From Lichenicoccus sp964246745 (GTDB lineage Bacteria; Pseudomonadota; Alphaproteobacteria; Acetobacterales; Acetobacteraceae): 64,000 nt of DNA. The stretch is from NCBI GenBank assembly GCA_964246745.1, contig CAXTRK010000004.1, forward strand, positions 1 through 64,000, in the 5' to 3' direction. The notes below the pieces were generated by a model. That model worked only from the letters and a program-made list of their open reading frames with translations. It was not told where the DNA came from and did no database searches. Positions within the stretch are counted from its first letter, which is position 1. Each line of letters opens with the position of its first letter. Below, one piece after another: positions 1 to 11,061 of the stretch. The position numbers were made by a program, and so were the translations under genes.

Positions 1-2030
<2,030 letters not shown>

Positions 2031-2111
2031 AAGGGGCTCGATCCCGCGAAGCGGACCGATGGGCGGCGCCCCAATCTTGTTTGCCTGATCTGTCATCAAC
2101 GCCGGCCGGTA

Positions 2112-3422
2112 TCAGAGCAGCACCTGCACCAAGTGCGCGATCCACTCATCCAGTCGTTCGCTCACCGGGCGCCGGCTCCAGCTTTGCCGCGTTATCGTAC
2201 GGGACTGGTGGACGTCGTAAGCAAACAGCGCCTCCATTCGACTGCCGAAATCCTTGCCAATGATGACCGCGTCAATTTCGTTGTTCCAGACGACGCTGCG
2301 CCAGTCGAGGTTGGAGGATCCGATCGCGGACCAGGCGCCGTCGATTACGACGGTCTTCGCATGCAGCACCTTATGCAGTCGCTCATGGATATGCACTCCG
2401 GCGGCGAGCAGTTCGGCGTAGTCGAAGCGCCCGGCTCCGAGCGCTGCATTGCTGGTGCTTTGACTCGGCAGGACAAGCTCGACATCGACACCACGCCTGG
2501 CGGCGCTCTGCAGCGCCCGCACGAGTTCGGGTGGAGGCGCGAAAAATCCGGTCGTCAGATGAATTGATTGCCGCGCCAGCGTGATCACTGAGATCAGCGT
2601 ACGATAGATCAACGGATGACCACTTTCCGGCGCGCCGTCGATCGCCTGAATGAGCAGGTCGCCCCGCCGCGTTGAGGGTGTCAAAGGCGGGCGTGTCAAA
2701 GGCGGGGGGGCGATGCGCGGACCGCGCTGAGTCCGCCAGCTCTCCATGAAATAATGTTCGAACTGCGCCGTGACGGGACCTTCGATGCGCACATCGGTGT
2801 CGCGCCAGTCAGCCGCGTCCGGCTGGGCGACCGCTCGACCAGGAGGGTTCTCATAGACCTCGCTGATGTTGACGCCTCCGGTAATGACAAGCCTTCCATC
2901 GACGCAGAGCAGCTTACGATGATCGCGTTGGTTGAGCTCTATGCCGACCCGACGGTTCGGTCCGAGCGGGTTGTATTCCAATACATGGGCGCCGGCGCGG
3001 CGAAGTTGGTTGAACACGGAGGCCGGCGTGCCGAGAGCGCCCCAGCCATCATAGATCAGGTTGACCGCAACGCCGCGCTTGCGTGCGGCAAGCAGCAAAT
3101 CCGAGAAGTGCAGCCCGGCCTTGGCGTCGAACTCATAGCTCTCCATGTCGATCCGCAATCGTGCCGTGCTGATCGCCTGAGCCAGCGCCGCGAAAGCGGC
3201 TGGGCCGTTCACAAGAAGCTCAGCTCTGTTGCCAGACAGGAACGGCTTGTGCGCCAGACGCTCCCCTTGCTCACGCATCAGCGCCAACGCACGGGCGGGG
3301 TCCGCACCAGCCTCCGCGGCAAGCAGGTCCGGAGCCACGCCTGGTGTCGGCGCCGATACGCAGCCGGAAATAGCGAGTGTCAGGAGCAGGAGCGCCACGC
3401 CGAATGGATGAATGCTCCGCAT
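2112..3422 (-). CDS. Phospholipase D family lipoprotein, cardiolipin synthase-like
   Basis: Putative membrane-anchored PLD-superfamily phosphatidyltransferase or hydrolase. The start at 3422 gives a typical lipoprotein signal: MRSIHPF, a hydrophobic run, then lipobox ISGC. The longer upstream frame adds 79 residues that do not look like protein. There are two HKD motifs: HRKLLCVD (middle of the protein), followed by GGVN, and HAKTVVID near the C-terminus, followed by GSSNLDWRS. This two-domain layout is that of cardiolipin synthases (ClsB/ClsC type), but the ClsA N-terminal membrane helices are absent and the protein (436 residues) sits behind a lipobox. A proline-rich linker between the halves contains a short tandem duplication. 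It is transcribed in the same direction as motBA upstream. The exact substrate cannot be told. Confidence 0.85.
   Translation of the reverse strand: MRSIHPFGVALLLLTLAISGCVSAPTPGVAPDLLAAEAGADPARALALMREQGERLAHKPFLSGNRAELLVNGPAAFAALAQAISTARLRIDMESYEFDAKAGLHFSDLLLAARKRGVAVNLIYDGWGALGTPASVFNQLRRAGAHVLEYNPLGPNRRVGIELNQRDHRKLLCVDGRLVITGGVNISEVYENPPGRAVAQPDAADWRDTDVRIEGPVTAQFEHYFMESWRTQRGPRIAPPPLTRPPLTPSTRRGDLLIQAIDGAPESGHPLIYRTLISVITLARQSIHLTTGFFAPPPELVRALQSAARRGVDVELVLPSQSTSNAALGAGRFDYAELLAAGVHIHERLHKVLHAKTVVIDGAWSAIGSSNLDWRSVVWNNEIDAVIIGKDFGSRMEALFAYDVHQSRTITRQSWSRRPVSERLDEWIAHLVQVLL
2679..2708 (+). repeat. 15-nt tandem duplication inside the PLD gene
   Basis: Two adjacent copies of a 15-nt unit beginning TGTCAAAGGCGG lie in frame in the PLD-like lipoprotein gene. 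They encode a repeated PPLT-type segment in the proline-rich linker between the two PLD halves. The length is a multiple of three, so the frame is kept. This is probably a recent slip duplication in a tolerant linker. Confidence 0.6.
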
Positions 3423-3531
3423 GCTTGACGAAGAATGCCAGAGGCGAGCCTTTGGCGGATTTTCGGGGCGTCGTGCGAGGCACGATGGCGCGTGATGCCC
3501 CAACCTCTTTCTGTTCATTCCGCGCACGACG

Positions 3532-4398
3532 TTATGCGATATCGAGAGACTGAATAACGATCTCGAGCTCCTGGAAGCTCGGCATATGCTGGTTCGGCAC
3601 CATCTTGCGGCCGCTTTCGATGCTGACCTGCGGTGGGTGGCCATGCAGGTGGGCCACAATCACGGCACGGATCAGCTCGAAATATTTTGACTCTTCCATG
3701 GTCACGTCGCGTAGCCGTGCGGCAACGGGTGCGACAATGCCGTAGGCGAGCAGCACGCCGAGGAAGGTTCCCACCAGAGCGCCGCCAATCATTTCGCCCA
3801 ACACCGAGGGGGGTTGATTGATGTGCGACATCGTCTTGATGACGCCGAGCACGGCGGCGACGATTCCCAGTGCCGGCAGCGCATCGGACATCGTCTGCAA
3901 GGCGTGGCAAGGGTGCAGCTCCTCGGCCAGGGTCTTTTTCAATTCGCGCGCCATCACGTCATCGATCTGGTGCGGGTCGTCGACATTCATCCCGACCATG
4001 CGCAGATAGTCGCAGATCATGCTGCTGGCGTGATGATTGGAGCGGATCGTCGGAAACTTGGCGAAGGCGCTGCTGGTGTCGGGATTCTCGATATGCGGCT
4101 CCAGCGCCACCACGCCGCGGGTGCTGGCGAGGCGGACGAAGAAATAGAGCAGGCTCAGCATGTCGGTATATTCGGCCTTCTTATAGGCCGAGCCTTTAAG
4201 CGCCTTTTTCAGGCCGCCTATCGTATGCTTCAGATCGTTGAGCGAATTGGCCATCACGAAGGTGCCGATCGCGGCACCCAGGATGCTCAACAGCTCGAAC
4301 GGCATCGAGGCGAACAGCGGTCCCATGGCGCCGCCAGAGAACATGAAGCTGCCGAACACGCAGACCAGCAGGAAAATCAGGCCACCGATGGTCAGCAT
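3532..4398 (-). CDS. motA: Flagellar motor stator protein MotA
   Basis: Proton-channel subunit of the flagellar stator, in the inner membrane with MotB. At 288 residues it is family length. Two N-terminal membrane segments (MLTIGGLIFLLVCVFGS and around residues 25-50) are followed by a cytoplasmic loop with the conserved RLASTRG...LEPHIENP stretch, whose charged residues contact FliG. The segment DALPALGIVAAVLGVI carries the conserved proline before TM3, and TM4 (GALVGTFLGVLLAYGIV) follows. It lies 13 nt after motB on the same strand, so the pair is probably cotranscribed. The order motB then motA is the reverse of the common arrangement, and no other flagellar gene is in the window. Confidence 0.95.
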   Translation of the reverse strand: MLTIGGLIFLLVCVFGSFMFSGGAMGPLFASMPFELLSILGAAIGTFVMANSLNDLKHTIGGLKKALKGSAYKKAEYTDMLSLLYFFVRLASTRGVVALEPHIENPDTSSAFAKFPTIRSNHHASSMICDYLRMVGMNVDDPHQIDDVMARELKKTLAEELHPCHALQTMSDALPALGIVAAVLGVIKTMSHINQPPSVLGEMIGGALVGTFLGVLLAYGIVAPVAARLRDVTMEESKYFELIRAVIVAHLHGHPPQVSIESGRKMVPNQHMPSFQELEIVIQSLDIA

Positions 4399-4411
4399 CG
4401 CGCGCGGCCTG

Positions 4412-5458
4412 TCACGGTGCGCCGGAGACGTGCGCGGCCGGCTGTGGCCAGATGCGCCGCAAAGTCAGCACGATCCGTCGGTTCGCGGGCGCCAGCGGAT
4501 CGGCGGGGAGCAGAAGTTCACGGTCGGCATAGCCGGTGACATTGCTCAGACGTGCATCGGGCAGACCGGCGCCGACCAGGATATCGCGTGCCGCGTTGGC
4601 GCGATCGGAGGACAGGCTCCAGTTGGAGGGCTCGCCCACGCGGTAAGGCGCCGCATCGGTGTAGCCGCCGATGGAGACGGGTTCGGGGAGGGCGGCGATG
4701 AACCGTGCCGCCAGCCGCAGCAGCGCTTTCGCCCGCTGGTTCGGCACCGCCGAGCCGCGGTCGAACATCGGCTGGTGCGCGGCATCCATGATCTGGATGC
4801 GCAGACTGTCTCGTGTGACATCAATCGCCATCTGTCCCGCCACGCCGGCAAGCGCCGGGTCATGGGCCACGGCTTCGCGAAGGCCTTGGGCCGCGTTGCG
4901 CATGGCGCGTTCCTCCGCGGCGCCGGCGGCGCCAGAGCCATCGCTGCTGCCTTCCTGGGTGGGAGGAGTTGCGACCGGGGCTGCCACCCGCGCCTTCTGG
5001 GCGGCGGCCGCGTTGAGTGGGATGATCGAGGCAATCGAGGTCGCGGCAGGCGCGGGCGGCGAATTGGGTTCGCCGTAATCCAGGTCGGCGTCATTGTCGG
5101 TCTTGCTGGTGTCGGCGTGCGCGCCGAGCGTTGCCAGACGCGCCGGGCCCTGGTCGACAAGCTGCGCTCCGTCCGCGAACGGGGTTGCTCCTCCGGGAAT
5201 CATGCCCGAGGAGGAGAAGCCGTTCTCGACGTCCGCCAGCGGACTGAAATAGGCGGCAATGCCGCGGCGCTGGGCTTCCGTGGTCGCGTTGATGAGCCAC
5301 ATGAGCAGGAAGAAGGCCATCATCGCGGTGACGAAATCGGCGTAGGCGACCTTCCAGGCGCCAGCATGATGGCCGCCTTCGATGATCTCTTCCCTGCGGA
5401 TGATGATGGGACGCCGGTCAGCCTTGCCAGCCTTGCCCGCTTTAGACTTGCCAGCCAT
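4412..5458 (-). CDS. motB: Flagellar motor stator protein MotB
   Basis: Peptidoglycan-anchored stator subunit that forms the ion channel with MotA. A basic N-terminus is followed by one membrane helix containing WKVAYADFVTAMMAFF. The aspartate near residue 41 is the proton-binding residue, and the YADFVTAMMAFF context is the H+-type signature. A long Ala/Pro-rich periplasmic linker follows, then an OmpA-like peptidoglycan-binding domain (about residues 215-335, including IGGYTDAAPY and LSSDRANAARDIL). Length is 348 residues. It starts shortly after the stop of the upstream GT39 gene. No Na+-type (PomB) features are seen. Confidence 0.95.
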   Translation of the reverse strand: MAGKSKAGKAGKADRRPIIIRREEIIEGGHHAGAWKVAYADFVTAMMAFFLLMWLINATTEAQRRGIAAYFSPLADVENGFSSSGMIPGGATPFADGAQLVDQGPARLATLGAHADTSKTDNDADLDYGEPNSPPAPAATSIASIIPLNAAAAQKARVAAPVATPPTQEGSSDGSGAAGAAEERAMRNAAQGLREAVAHDPALAGVAGQMAIDVTRDSLRIQIMDAAHQPMFDRGSAVPNQRAKALLRLAARFIAALPEPVSIGGYTDAAPYRVGEPSNWSLSSDRANAARDILVGAGLPDARLSNVTGYADRELLLPADPLAPANRRIVLTLRRIWPQPAAHVSGAP

Positions 5459-5515
5459 CCCGCACCTCCCTCGCCGCGCCGGAGAGCATGGTGACGCAGC
5501 CAGGTTAAGCGACCG

Positions 5516-6994
5516 CTAACGCGTGGGCGAAGGCAGTCTCACGAATTCGGCACGGGCGCCGTAAGCCAGATTTCGACGCACGGTGACGCGATAGAGACGG
5601 TAGGTTTCGGCGATTTCATGGCCGCGGCCGCGCCGCAGCCAATCGAGCGGAGTTGCTTCGGAGAACAGCGCCGAACTTGGGCCGCCTTGGCGCCGGTCGC
5701 TGCGCAGCAGCAGGCCGGTGCTGCCGTCGAGATCGGGATGCGGCATCGTGAACAGCCGCCAGCGCCCGCCCGCGGCGAGGATCGGCTGATGCGGCAACGC
5801 GAAGGCGAGCTCGGCGGCGAGTCCATAATCGTCGGCCATGATGAACCGGTCCGCGCCTCCGTCGGTGGCCACCCGGGCGGCCACCGTGTTCGCCAAACTC
5901 CGCCAGCCGGCGAGTCGCGCCAGGGTCACGTCGAGCCTGCGCGGCAAGGCCAATGGCGCCGCGGTGGATTGGGTATAGACCAGCGCGGTCACCGCGAAGC
6001 CAAGGGCGGCGGCAGGCTTCCACCAGCCTGCCCGCAGCGAGGCGGCCGCGATGGCGGCGGCGGGATAGAGCAGGCTCGGCCAGTTCGCCTGCACGCGGGC
6101 GCCGAAGGCGTGCTCGATGAACACCAGCGCCGCTGGCAGCGTCGTCCAGACCAGCAGAGTCTCGCCCGCAGGGCCGGCGACGGGATCGCGTGACAGTCGG
6201 GCGATGCCGCAGACGAACAGCACGAAGATCAGCGGGGTTGCCAATCCCGCCTGGCCGCCGAGCAAGCCGCTCAGAAACTGTGCGGCACGAGCCGGATGCC
6301 AGTTGCCGGTGCGGCCGCCCTGCTTGGCGAAGCTGACCCAGCCATGGGCCGCGTTCCACCAGACCACCGGCGTGAACAACAGCAGCGCGACCATCCCGCC
6401 GGCCCACGGCCACGGCGTTCGCAGCCAGCGCCGTCCGACCGGTGTCGCGAGCAACCAGAGTGCCAGCCCGGCGCCGACAAGGAAGGCGGTGTATTTGCTG
6501 TCGAGCGCGAAGCCGAGCGCACCGCCGACGGCGAGCCACCAGGCGGCCCTTCCGGTTGCGAGCAATCGACCCAACGCCGCCAGGGCCGCGGTCCAGAAGA
6601 ACAGCAGCGGCGTGTCCGGGGTGATGGTGACGGCGCCGACACCTAGCATCAGTGTGGCGTTGAGCAGGAGTGCGGCGACGAGCGGGCGGCCGGGACAGCC
6701 TTGTCGCGTCCTGAGCAGGTCGGCGCAGGCCGATGCCAGCAGCATCGTGCCGACCGCGGCGGCCAGCGGAGCCGCCAAACGCACGCCCAGAGCGGTGCCG
6801 CCACAGAGCAGCGTGCCGAAGCGGATCCACAGCGCCGTCATCGGTGGATGGTCAAGGTAGCCTGGCGCCAAGGCGCGCGACCAGGTCCAGTAGTAAGCCT
6901 CGTCGGGTGAGAGCGGTGTAGCGCCTGCGACCACAAGCCGGACGCCGGTCAGCAGCGCCAGCATGGCGAGCCAGAACCAGACGGCAGGCCGCAT
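5516..6994 (-). CDS. GT39-family (ArnT/PMT-like) membrane glycosyltransferase
   Basis: Polytopic membrane glycosyltransferase that would use a polyprenyl-phosphate-linked sugar as donor. The start at 6994 is chosen because the ATG overlaps the upstream stop by one base (TGATG); a longer in-frame extension upstream is only the shadow of the GT2 gene. At 492 residues with about ten hydrophobic segments, it carries the GT39 first-loop acidic motif LSPDEAYYW and DHPPMTAL, and later ITPDTPLLFF. The C-terminal ~130 residues look periplasmic. Coupling to a DPM1/GtrB-like enzyme suggests the neighbour makes the lipid-linked sugar and this protein transfers it to lipid A, another glycan or a protein. 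The acceptor is unknown. Confidence 0.85.
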   Translation of the reverse strand: MRPAVWFWLAMLALLTGVRLVVAGATPLSPDEAYYWTWSRALAPGYLDHPPMTALWIRFGTLLCGGTALGVRLAAPLAAAVGTMLLASACADLLRTRQGCPGRPLVAALLLNATLMLGVGAVTITPDTPLLFFWTAALAALGRLLATGRAAWWLAVGGALGFALDSKYTAFLVGAGLALWLLATPVGRRWLRTPWPWAGGMVALLLFTPVVWWNAAHGWVSFAKQGGRTGNWHPARAAQFLSGLLGGQAGLATPLIFVLFVCGIARLSRDPVAGPAGETLLVWTTLPAALVFIEHAFGARVQANWPSLLYPAAAIAAASLRAGWWKPAAALGFAVTALVYTQSTAAPLALPRRLDVTLARLAGWRSLANTVAARVATDGGADRFIMADDYGLAAELAFALPHQPILAAGGRWRLFTMPHPDLDGSTGLLLRSDRRQGGPSSALFSEATPLDWLRRGRGHEIAETYRLYRVTVRRNLAYGARAEFVRLPSPTR

Positions 6995-8148
6995 CAGCGA
7001 AGGCGCCAGATCAGCGTCGAGGAGACGGCGTAGTTCCAGACCACGCCGATGGCCGCCCCGGCGGCGCCCGCCGCGTTCCAGCCGCGATGGGCGGCGTAGA
7101 GGGTGCGGGCAATGCCGATATTGGCGGCGGCGCCGATGCCGCAGACCAGCATGAACAGCAGCAAGCCAGTCCATAAAGCAGGTCCGCGCAGACGGCGGTC
7201 GCGATAGGTCAGGGAATTGTTGAGCGCGAAGTTGGCCACCATGGCGATCAGGGTGGCGATGATCTGCGCCGCGGCGAAATCGAGGCCGCACCGCCGCGCC
7301 AGCTCCAGCGCGGCGAGGTTGACGCCGACGCCGAGCGCGCCGATGAGCGCAAAGGCAAGAAACCGCATCGGCAGCAAGCCGCCCACGGCCTTGTCCAGCA
7401 GCATGGCGCCGAACTGCACCATCACCAGCGCATCCAGCTTGCTCTCGCCGGCGGCACGCTCCTTGAAGTGGCACGGTATCTCGACGATACGCGGCGGCTT
7501 CGGCGCGCTCATGATCAGGTCAAGCAGTATCTTGAAGCCGGTGCCGCTGAGCCGTGGCACGGCGGCTTCGAAATAGCCGCGGCGGCAGGCGAAAAAGCCG
7601 CTCATCGGATCGCTCAGCTTCACCCTCAGCACGGCATGGGCGATGCGTATGCCGCTGTTCGACAACCGGTGCCGCCAGGGTGCTATGAGGCCGTCGCTAT
7701 CGCCGCCCTGAACGTGGCGGCTGCCGACGGCGATATCGCAACTCCCGTCGGCAAGACGATCGAGCATGACGCCGAGGCGGCGTTCGTCGTGCTGCAGATC
7801 GCCATCCATCACCGCGATGAACTCTGCCGACGAGGCCAGCACGCCTTCAATTACGGCGGAAGACAGGCCCCGCCTGCCGATGCGACGCACGCCGCGCACA
7901 CGCGGATCGGCGGCTGCCACGGCGCGGATTTCGTCGGCGGTGCCGTCCGGGCTGTCGTCGTCGACGAAGATGACTTCCCAACTGCGCCCGCCCAGGGCCG
8001 CGTCAAGTGCCGCCACCAATGGCCGCACATTATCGCGCTCCCGGTAGCATGGGACGATCACGCTCAGCTTGGGGACACCGGGTTGCGGCGGGTTCCAGCG
8101 TCGGGCGGCCGCCGCGCGCTGCGCGTGATCCGGGCTTGGCGCATGCAT
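6994..8148 (-). CDS. Polyprenyl-phosphate glycosyltransferase (GT2, DPM1-like) fused to GtrA domain
   Basis: Likely makes a polyprenyl-phosphate sugar and helps flip it. The N-terminal GT2 domain (about residues 25-240) has LSVIVPCYRERDN, the nucleotide-binding VDDDSPDGT and the metal-binding DGDLQHDE. The C-terminal ~130 residues form a GtrA-like domain with four membrane helices (FLAFALIGALGVGVNL and onward). The start at 8148 (MHAPSPDH) leaves seven bases after the upstream regulator stop; the longer frame would run into that gene. It is translationally coupled to the GT39 gene, an arrangement like arnC-arnT or gtrAB modules. Length is 384 residues. Confidence 0.88.
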   Translation of the reverse strand: MHAPSPDHAQRAAAARRWNPPQPGVPKLSVIVPCYRERDNVRPLVAALDAALGGRSWEVIFVDDDSPDGTADEIRAVAAADPRVRGVRRIGRRGLSSAVIEGVLASSAEFIAVMDGDLQHDERRLGVMLDRLADGSCDIAVGSRHVQGGDSDGLIAPWRHRLSNSGIRIAHAVLRVKLSDPMSGFFACRRGYFEAAVPRLSGTGFKILLDLIMSAPKPPRIVEIPCHFKERAAGESKLDALVMVQFGAMLLDKAVGGLLPMRFLAFALIGALGVGVNLAALELARRCGLDFAAAQIIATLIAMVANFALNNSLTYRDRRLRGPALWTGLLLFMLVCGIGAAANIGIARTLYAAHRGWNAAGAAGAAIGVVWNYAVSSTLIWRLR

Positions 8149-8155
8149 GGCGCGG

Positions 8156-8623
8156 TCAGCGCGCGTCGATCGGCACGCCGGCGAGATCGCGGCTGGTGCG
8201 GATAGTCTGCAGGGTCTGCACGCGGCTGACATGCGCCGCCTCGGTCAGCCGACGCGTGAGCTGGTTTTCGTGCGCGGTGTCGCGGGCGGCGAGCCTGAGC
8301 AGGAAATCGCCGCCGCCCCGTATCATGTGGCACTCGCGCACCTCGGGCCAGCCTGCGACCAAGGCTTCGAAGCCGGTGAGCACGGCTTCGCGCTGGCTGT
8401 CCAGGCCGATCAGGGCGAAGACCATGATCGGCCAGCCGAGCGTCTGCGGATCGGTCTCGGCATGATAGCCGCGGATGACGCCGATTTCCTCAAGCCTGCG
8501 CACACGCCGCAGGCAGGGCGGCGCGGAGATGCCGGCCCGGCGCGCCAGCTCGACATTGGTGATGCGGCCGTCCTCCTGAAGTTCGCCCACGATCCGCCGG
8601 TCGATGGCGTCAAGCTCGTGCAC
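8156..8623 (-). CDS. Lrp/AsnC family transcriptional regulator
   Basis: DNA-binding regulator, usually responsive to amino acids. I start it at the GTG at 8623 because a GAAAGGA ribosome-binding site lies about five bases upstream and the protein then begins at the family-typical HELDAIDRRIVGELQ. The extra upstream residues in the longer frame are Ala/Arg-rich and unlike the family. A winged HTH (NVELARRAGISAPPCLRRV) is followed by an AsnC ligand-binding/RAM domain (MIRGGGDFLLRLAARD). Length is 155 residues. It is divergent from trxB, and the two share a 182-bp intergenic region. Whether it controls the downstream glycosyltransferases or trxB is not visible. Confidence 0.9.
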   Translation of the reverse strand: MHELDAIDRRIVGELQEDGRITNVELARRAGISAPPCLRRVRRLEEIGVIRGYHAETDPQTLGWPIMVFALIGLDSQREAVLTGFEALVAGWPEVRECHMIRGGGDFLLRLAARDTAHENQLTRRLTEAAHVSRVQTLQTIRTSRDLAGVPIDAR

Positions 8624-8805
8624 GTGGGTCCTTTCGTGGCGTCGCCGCTTCGGTGGGGCGGATGGGTCGGCAGCATATACGGCAGCGGCATGAAAGCCGC
8701 AAAGACGGCGCGAAACGCGGCGCGCGGCGGCCGCTGCCGGCATCTTGCTTGCACGCTGGCAAAGCCGCCCGATATCCTGAAGCCCACAAAAGACAGATCG
8801 GAGCT

Positions 8806-9792
8806 ATGACCGAAACGATTTCCACCGAGCTGCTGGTGATCGGCGCGGGTCCCGCCGGATATACCGCGGCGATCTATGCCGCGCGCGCCAATCTCAGTCC
8901 GGTCCTGGTGGCTGGCCTGCAGCCCGGCGGCCAGCTCATGATCACCACTGAGGTCGAAAACTATCCGGGGTTTGCGGAAGCGATCCAGGGCCCTTGGCTG
9001 ATGGAGCAGATGGCAGCCCAGGCCGAGCATGTCGGCACCCGGATCGTCCACGATCTGATCATGCAGGCGGATTTTTCGGCGTCCGACTCCGCCCGAGGCA
9101 CGCCGTTCCGACTCGTCGGCGACTCAGGCGACGTCTATCTGGCGCGCAGCGTGGTCATCGCCACGGGTGCGCAGGCGCGCTGGCTCGGATTGCCCGCGGA
9201 GAAGAAGCTGCAGGGCGCGGGCGTGTCCGCCTGCGCCACCTGCGACGGCTTCTTCTATCGCGGCCGACGCGTCGCCGTCATTGGCGGCGGCAACACCGCG
9301 GTGGAGGAAGCGCTCTACCTCACGCACCATGCCGACCATGTCACGCTCATTCACCGGCGCGGCCGCCTGCGCGCAGAGAAAATCCTGCAGGACCGGCTGT
9401 TCGCCAACGCCAAAATCTCGGTGATCTGGAACAGCGTCGTCGAGGATATCCTGGAGCGCGGCAAGCCGCCCGTGGTCGGCGGGTTGGCGCTCCGGAACAT
9501 CGAAACCGACGCCAGCTCGACCCTCGACGTGGATGGAATGTTCGTGGCGATCGGCCATACCCCCAACACCTCGGTGTTCCGCGGCCAGGTGGCGCTGGAC
9601 GAGGAGGGTTATATTCGCACCGCGCCGGGCACGACGCAGACATCGGTGCCTGGCGTGTTCGCCGCCGGCGACGTGCAGGACAAGATCTTCCGTCAGGCGG
9701 TGACCGCCGCCGGCACCGGGTGCATGGCGGCGCTTGAAGCGGAACGCTACCTCGCCGACCGGCTTCCCGCCCAAGCCCTGGCAGCGGAATGA
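8806..9792 (+). CDS. trxB: Thioredoxin-disulfide reductase
   Basis: NADPH-dependent FAD enzyme that reduces thioredoxin in the cytoplasm. The start ATG at 8806 follows GGAG. The FAD-binding GAGPAGYTAAIYAARA is at the N-terminus, the redox-active CATC (SACATCDGFFY) lies near residue 140, and the NADPH-binding GGGNTAVEEALYL follows. The C-terminal FAD motif is VFAAGDVQDKIFRQAVTAAGTG. At 328 residues it is normal for the low-molecular-weight class. It is followed after 43 bp by a LysR gene on the same strand, an order often seen in alphaproteobacteria. Confidence 0.96.
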   Translation: MTETISTELLVIGAGPAGYTAAIYAARANLSPVLVAGLQPGGQLMITTEVENYPGFAEAIQGPWLMEQMAAQAEHVGTRIVHDLIMQADFSASDSARGTPFRLVGDSGDVYLARSVVIATGAQARWLGLPAEKKLQGAGVSACATCDGFFYRGRRVAVIGGGNTAVEEALYLTHHADHVTLIHRRGRLRAEKILQDRLFANAKISVIWNSVVEDILERGKPPVVGGLALRNIETDASSTLDVDGMFVAIGHTPNTSVFRGQVALDEEGYIRTAPGTTQTSVPGVFAAGDVQDKIFRQAVTAAGTGCMAALEAERYLADRLPAQALAAE

Positions 9793-9835
9793 CGCCGCCC
9801 TGTCCAATCCATTTCTCCAGAGCGAGCAGTGCCGC

Positions 9836-10726
9836 ATGAGCATGGATTGGGACAAGCTGCGCATCTTTCACGCCGTGGCGGAGGCTGGCAGCTTCACGCA
9901 CGCCGGCGATGTGCTCAATCTGAGCCAGTCCGCCGTCTCCAGGCAGATCTCCGCGCTGGAAGAGGCATTGCAGGTGCCGCTGTTCCACCGTCACGCGCGC
10001 GGCCTGATCCTGACCGAGCAGGGCGAGGCGATGAACCGCACCGTCCGCGAGGTCTTCGCCAAGCTGGCCATGACCGAGGCGCTGCTCACCGAGAGCAAGG
10101 AGAAAGCGGCGGGCCGCCTCAAGGTGACCACGACGACGGGGTTCGGAACCGAGTGGCTGGCCCCGCGTCTGCCGGCCTTTCTCTCGGCGCATCCCGACAT
10201 CACCATCACCCTGATTCTTGAGGACGAGGATCTCGATCTCGGCATGCGCGAAGCCGATGTCGCCATACGGATGCATCCGCCGCGTCAGCCCGATCTTGTG
10301 CAACGCCACTTCGCCGATATCCATATGCCGATCTGCGCCTCGGTCGCGTATCTGCAAGCCCGTGGCACGCCGGCCAGCCTTGAAGAGCTTGATGCCCATA
10401 GACTGGTCTTGTTCGGCTCCTACCATCCGCCGGTTCCGGAGATCGACTGGTTGGCCACCATCGGCAAGACCGGCGGACAGAAACGCGGCTCGGTGATCGA
10501 GGTGAACAACCTCGCCGCAATGGCGGCCGCGATCGAGGCCGGCCTTGGCATCGGCTCCCTGCCGCACTACATCGCCAACGAACGGGCAAGCTTGCGGAAA
10601 ATCCTGCCCACCGTGAAGACACCGGTGGTCGAGGCCTATTTTGTCTATCCGGAAGAGCTGCGCACCTCCAAGCGCGTTGCCGTGTTCCGTGATTTCCTGC
10701 TGACCGAGATGCCTTCCAGAAGTTGA
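9836..10726 (+). CDS. LysR family transcriptional regulator
   Basis: An N-terminal winged HTH (residues about 5-65; DKLRIFHAVAEAGSFTHAG and LSQSAVSRQISALEE) is followed by a LysR substrate-binding domain. The start at 9836 (MSMDWDKLRIF) is family-like; the upstream extension overlaps trxB. Length is 296 residues. The effector domain has the pattern of regulators such as GcvA/AmpR-like proteins, but no specific ligand can be read. It lies between trxB and clpS, with its stop five bases before the clpS start. Confidence 0.9.
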   Translation: MSMDWDKLRIFHAVAEAGSFTHAGDVLNLSQSAVSRQISALEEALQVPLFHRHARGLILTEQGEAMNRTVREVFAKLAMTEALLTESKEKAAGRLKVTTTTGFGTEWLAPRLPAFLSAHPDITITLILEDEDLDLGMREADVAIRMHPPRQPDLVQRHFADIHMPICASVAYLQARGTPASLEELDAHRLVLFGSYHPPVPEIDWLATIGKTGGQKRGSVIEVNNLAAMAAAIEAGLGIGSLPHYIANERASLRKILPTVKTPVVEAYFVYPEELRTSKRVAVFRDFLLTEMPSRS

Positions 10727-10731
10727 CTCTG

Positions 10732-11037
10732 ATGCCCGACACCACGACCGCGCCCAGAACCCGCCATGAGGTCAAGGTCGAGAGGCCGCGGCTGCACAAG
10801 GTCATGCTGGTCAACGATGATTTCACGCCACGCGACTTCGTGGTGATGCTGCTGAAGGCGGAGTTCCGGCTGGGCGAGGAGCAAGCCCGGCGGGTGATGA
10901 TGACCGCGCATCAACGCGGGGTCTGCGTGGTCGCGGTGTTCACCAAGGATGTCGCCGAAGCCAAGGCGACCACGGCGACCGACGCCGCGCGCAAGAAGGG
11001 CTACCCGCTGCTGTTCACGACCGAGCCGGAGGAATAG
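10732..11037 (+). CDS. clpS: ATP-dependent Clp protease adaptor ClpS
   Basis: Adaptor that delivers N-degron substrates to ClpAP. At 101 residues it has the conserved core VMLVNDDFTPRDFVVMLL and the substrate-pocket region MMTAHQRGVCVVAVFTKDVAE. The Asn-Asp-Asp and His residues that bind the N-degron are present. I use the ATG at 10732; an in-frame TTG nine bases earlier overlaps the lysR stop. clpA is not adjacent, unlike in many genomes. Many alphaproteobacteria carry two ClpS paralogs, so this could be either; the sequence alone does not decide. Confidence 0.93.
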   Translation: MPDTTTAPRTRHEVKVERPRLHKVMLVNDDFTPRDFVVMLLKAEFRLGEEQARRVMMTAHQRGVCVVAVFTKDVAEAKATTATDAARKKGYPLLFTTEPEE

Positions 11038-11061
11038 GGCACGCGTTCCAGTCGAGCCACG

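Noticed and set aside
6994..7474. Long N-terminal extension of the GT39 protein
   Set aside because: It is the antisense-phase shadow of the GT2-GtrA gene, rich in Arg and His, and the ATG at 6994 is a perfect coupled start.
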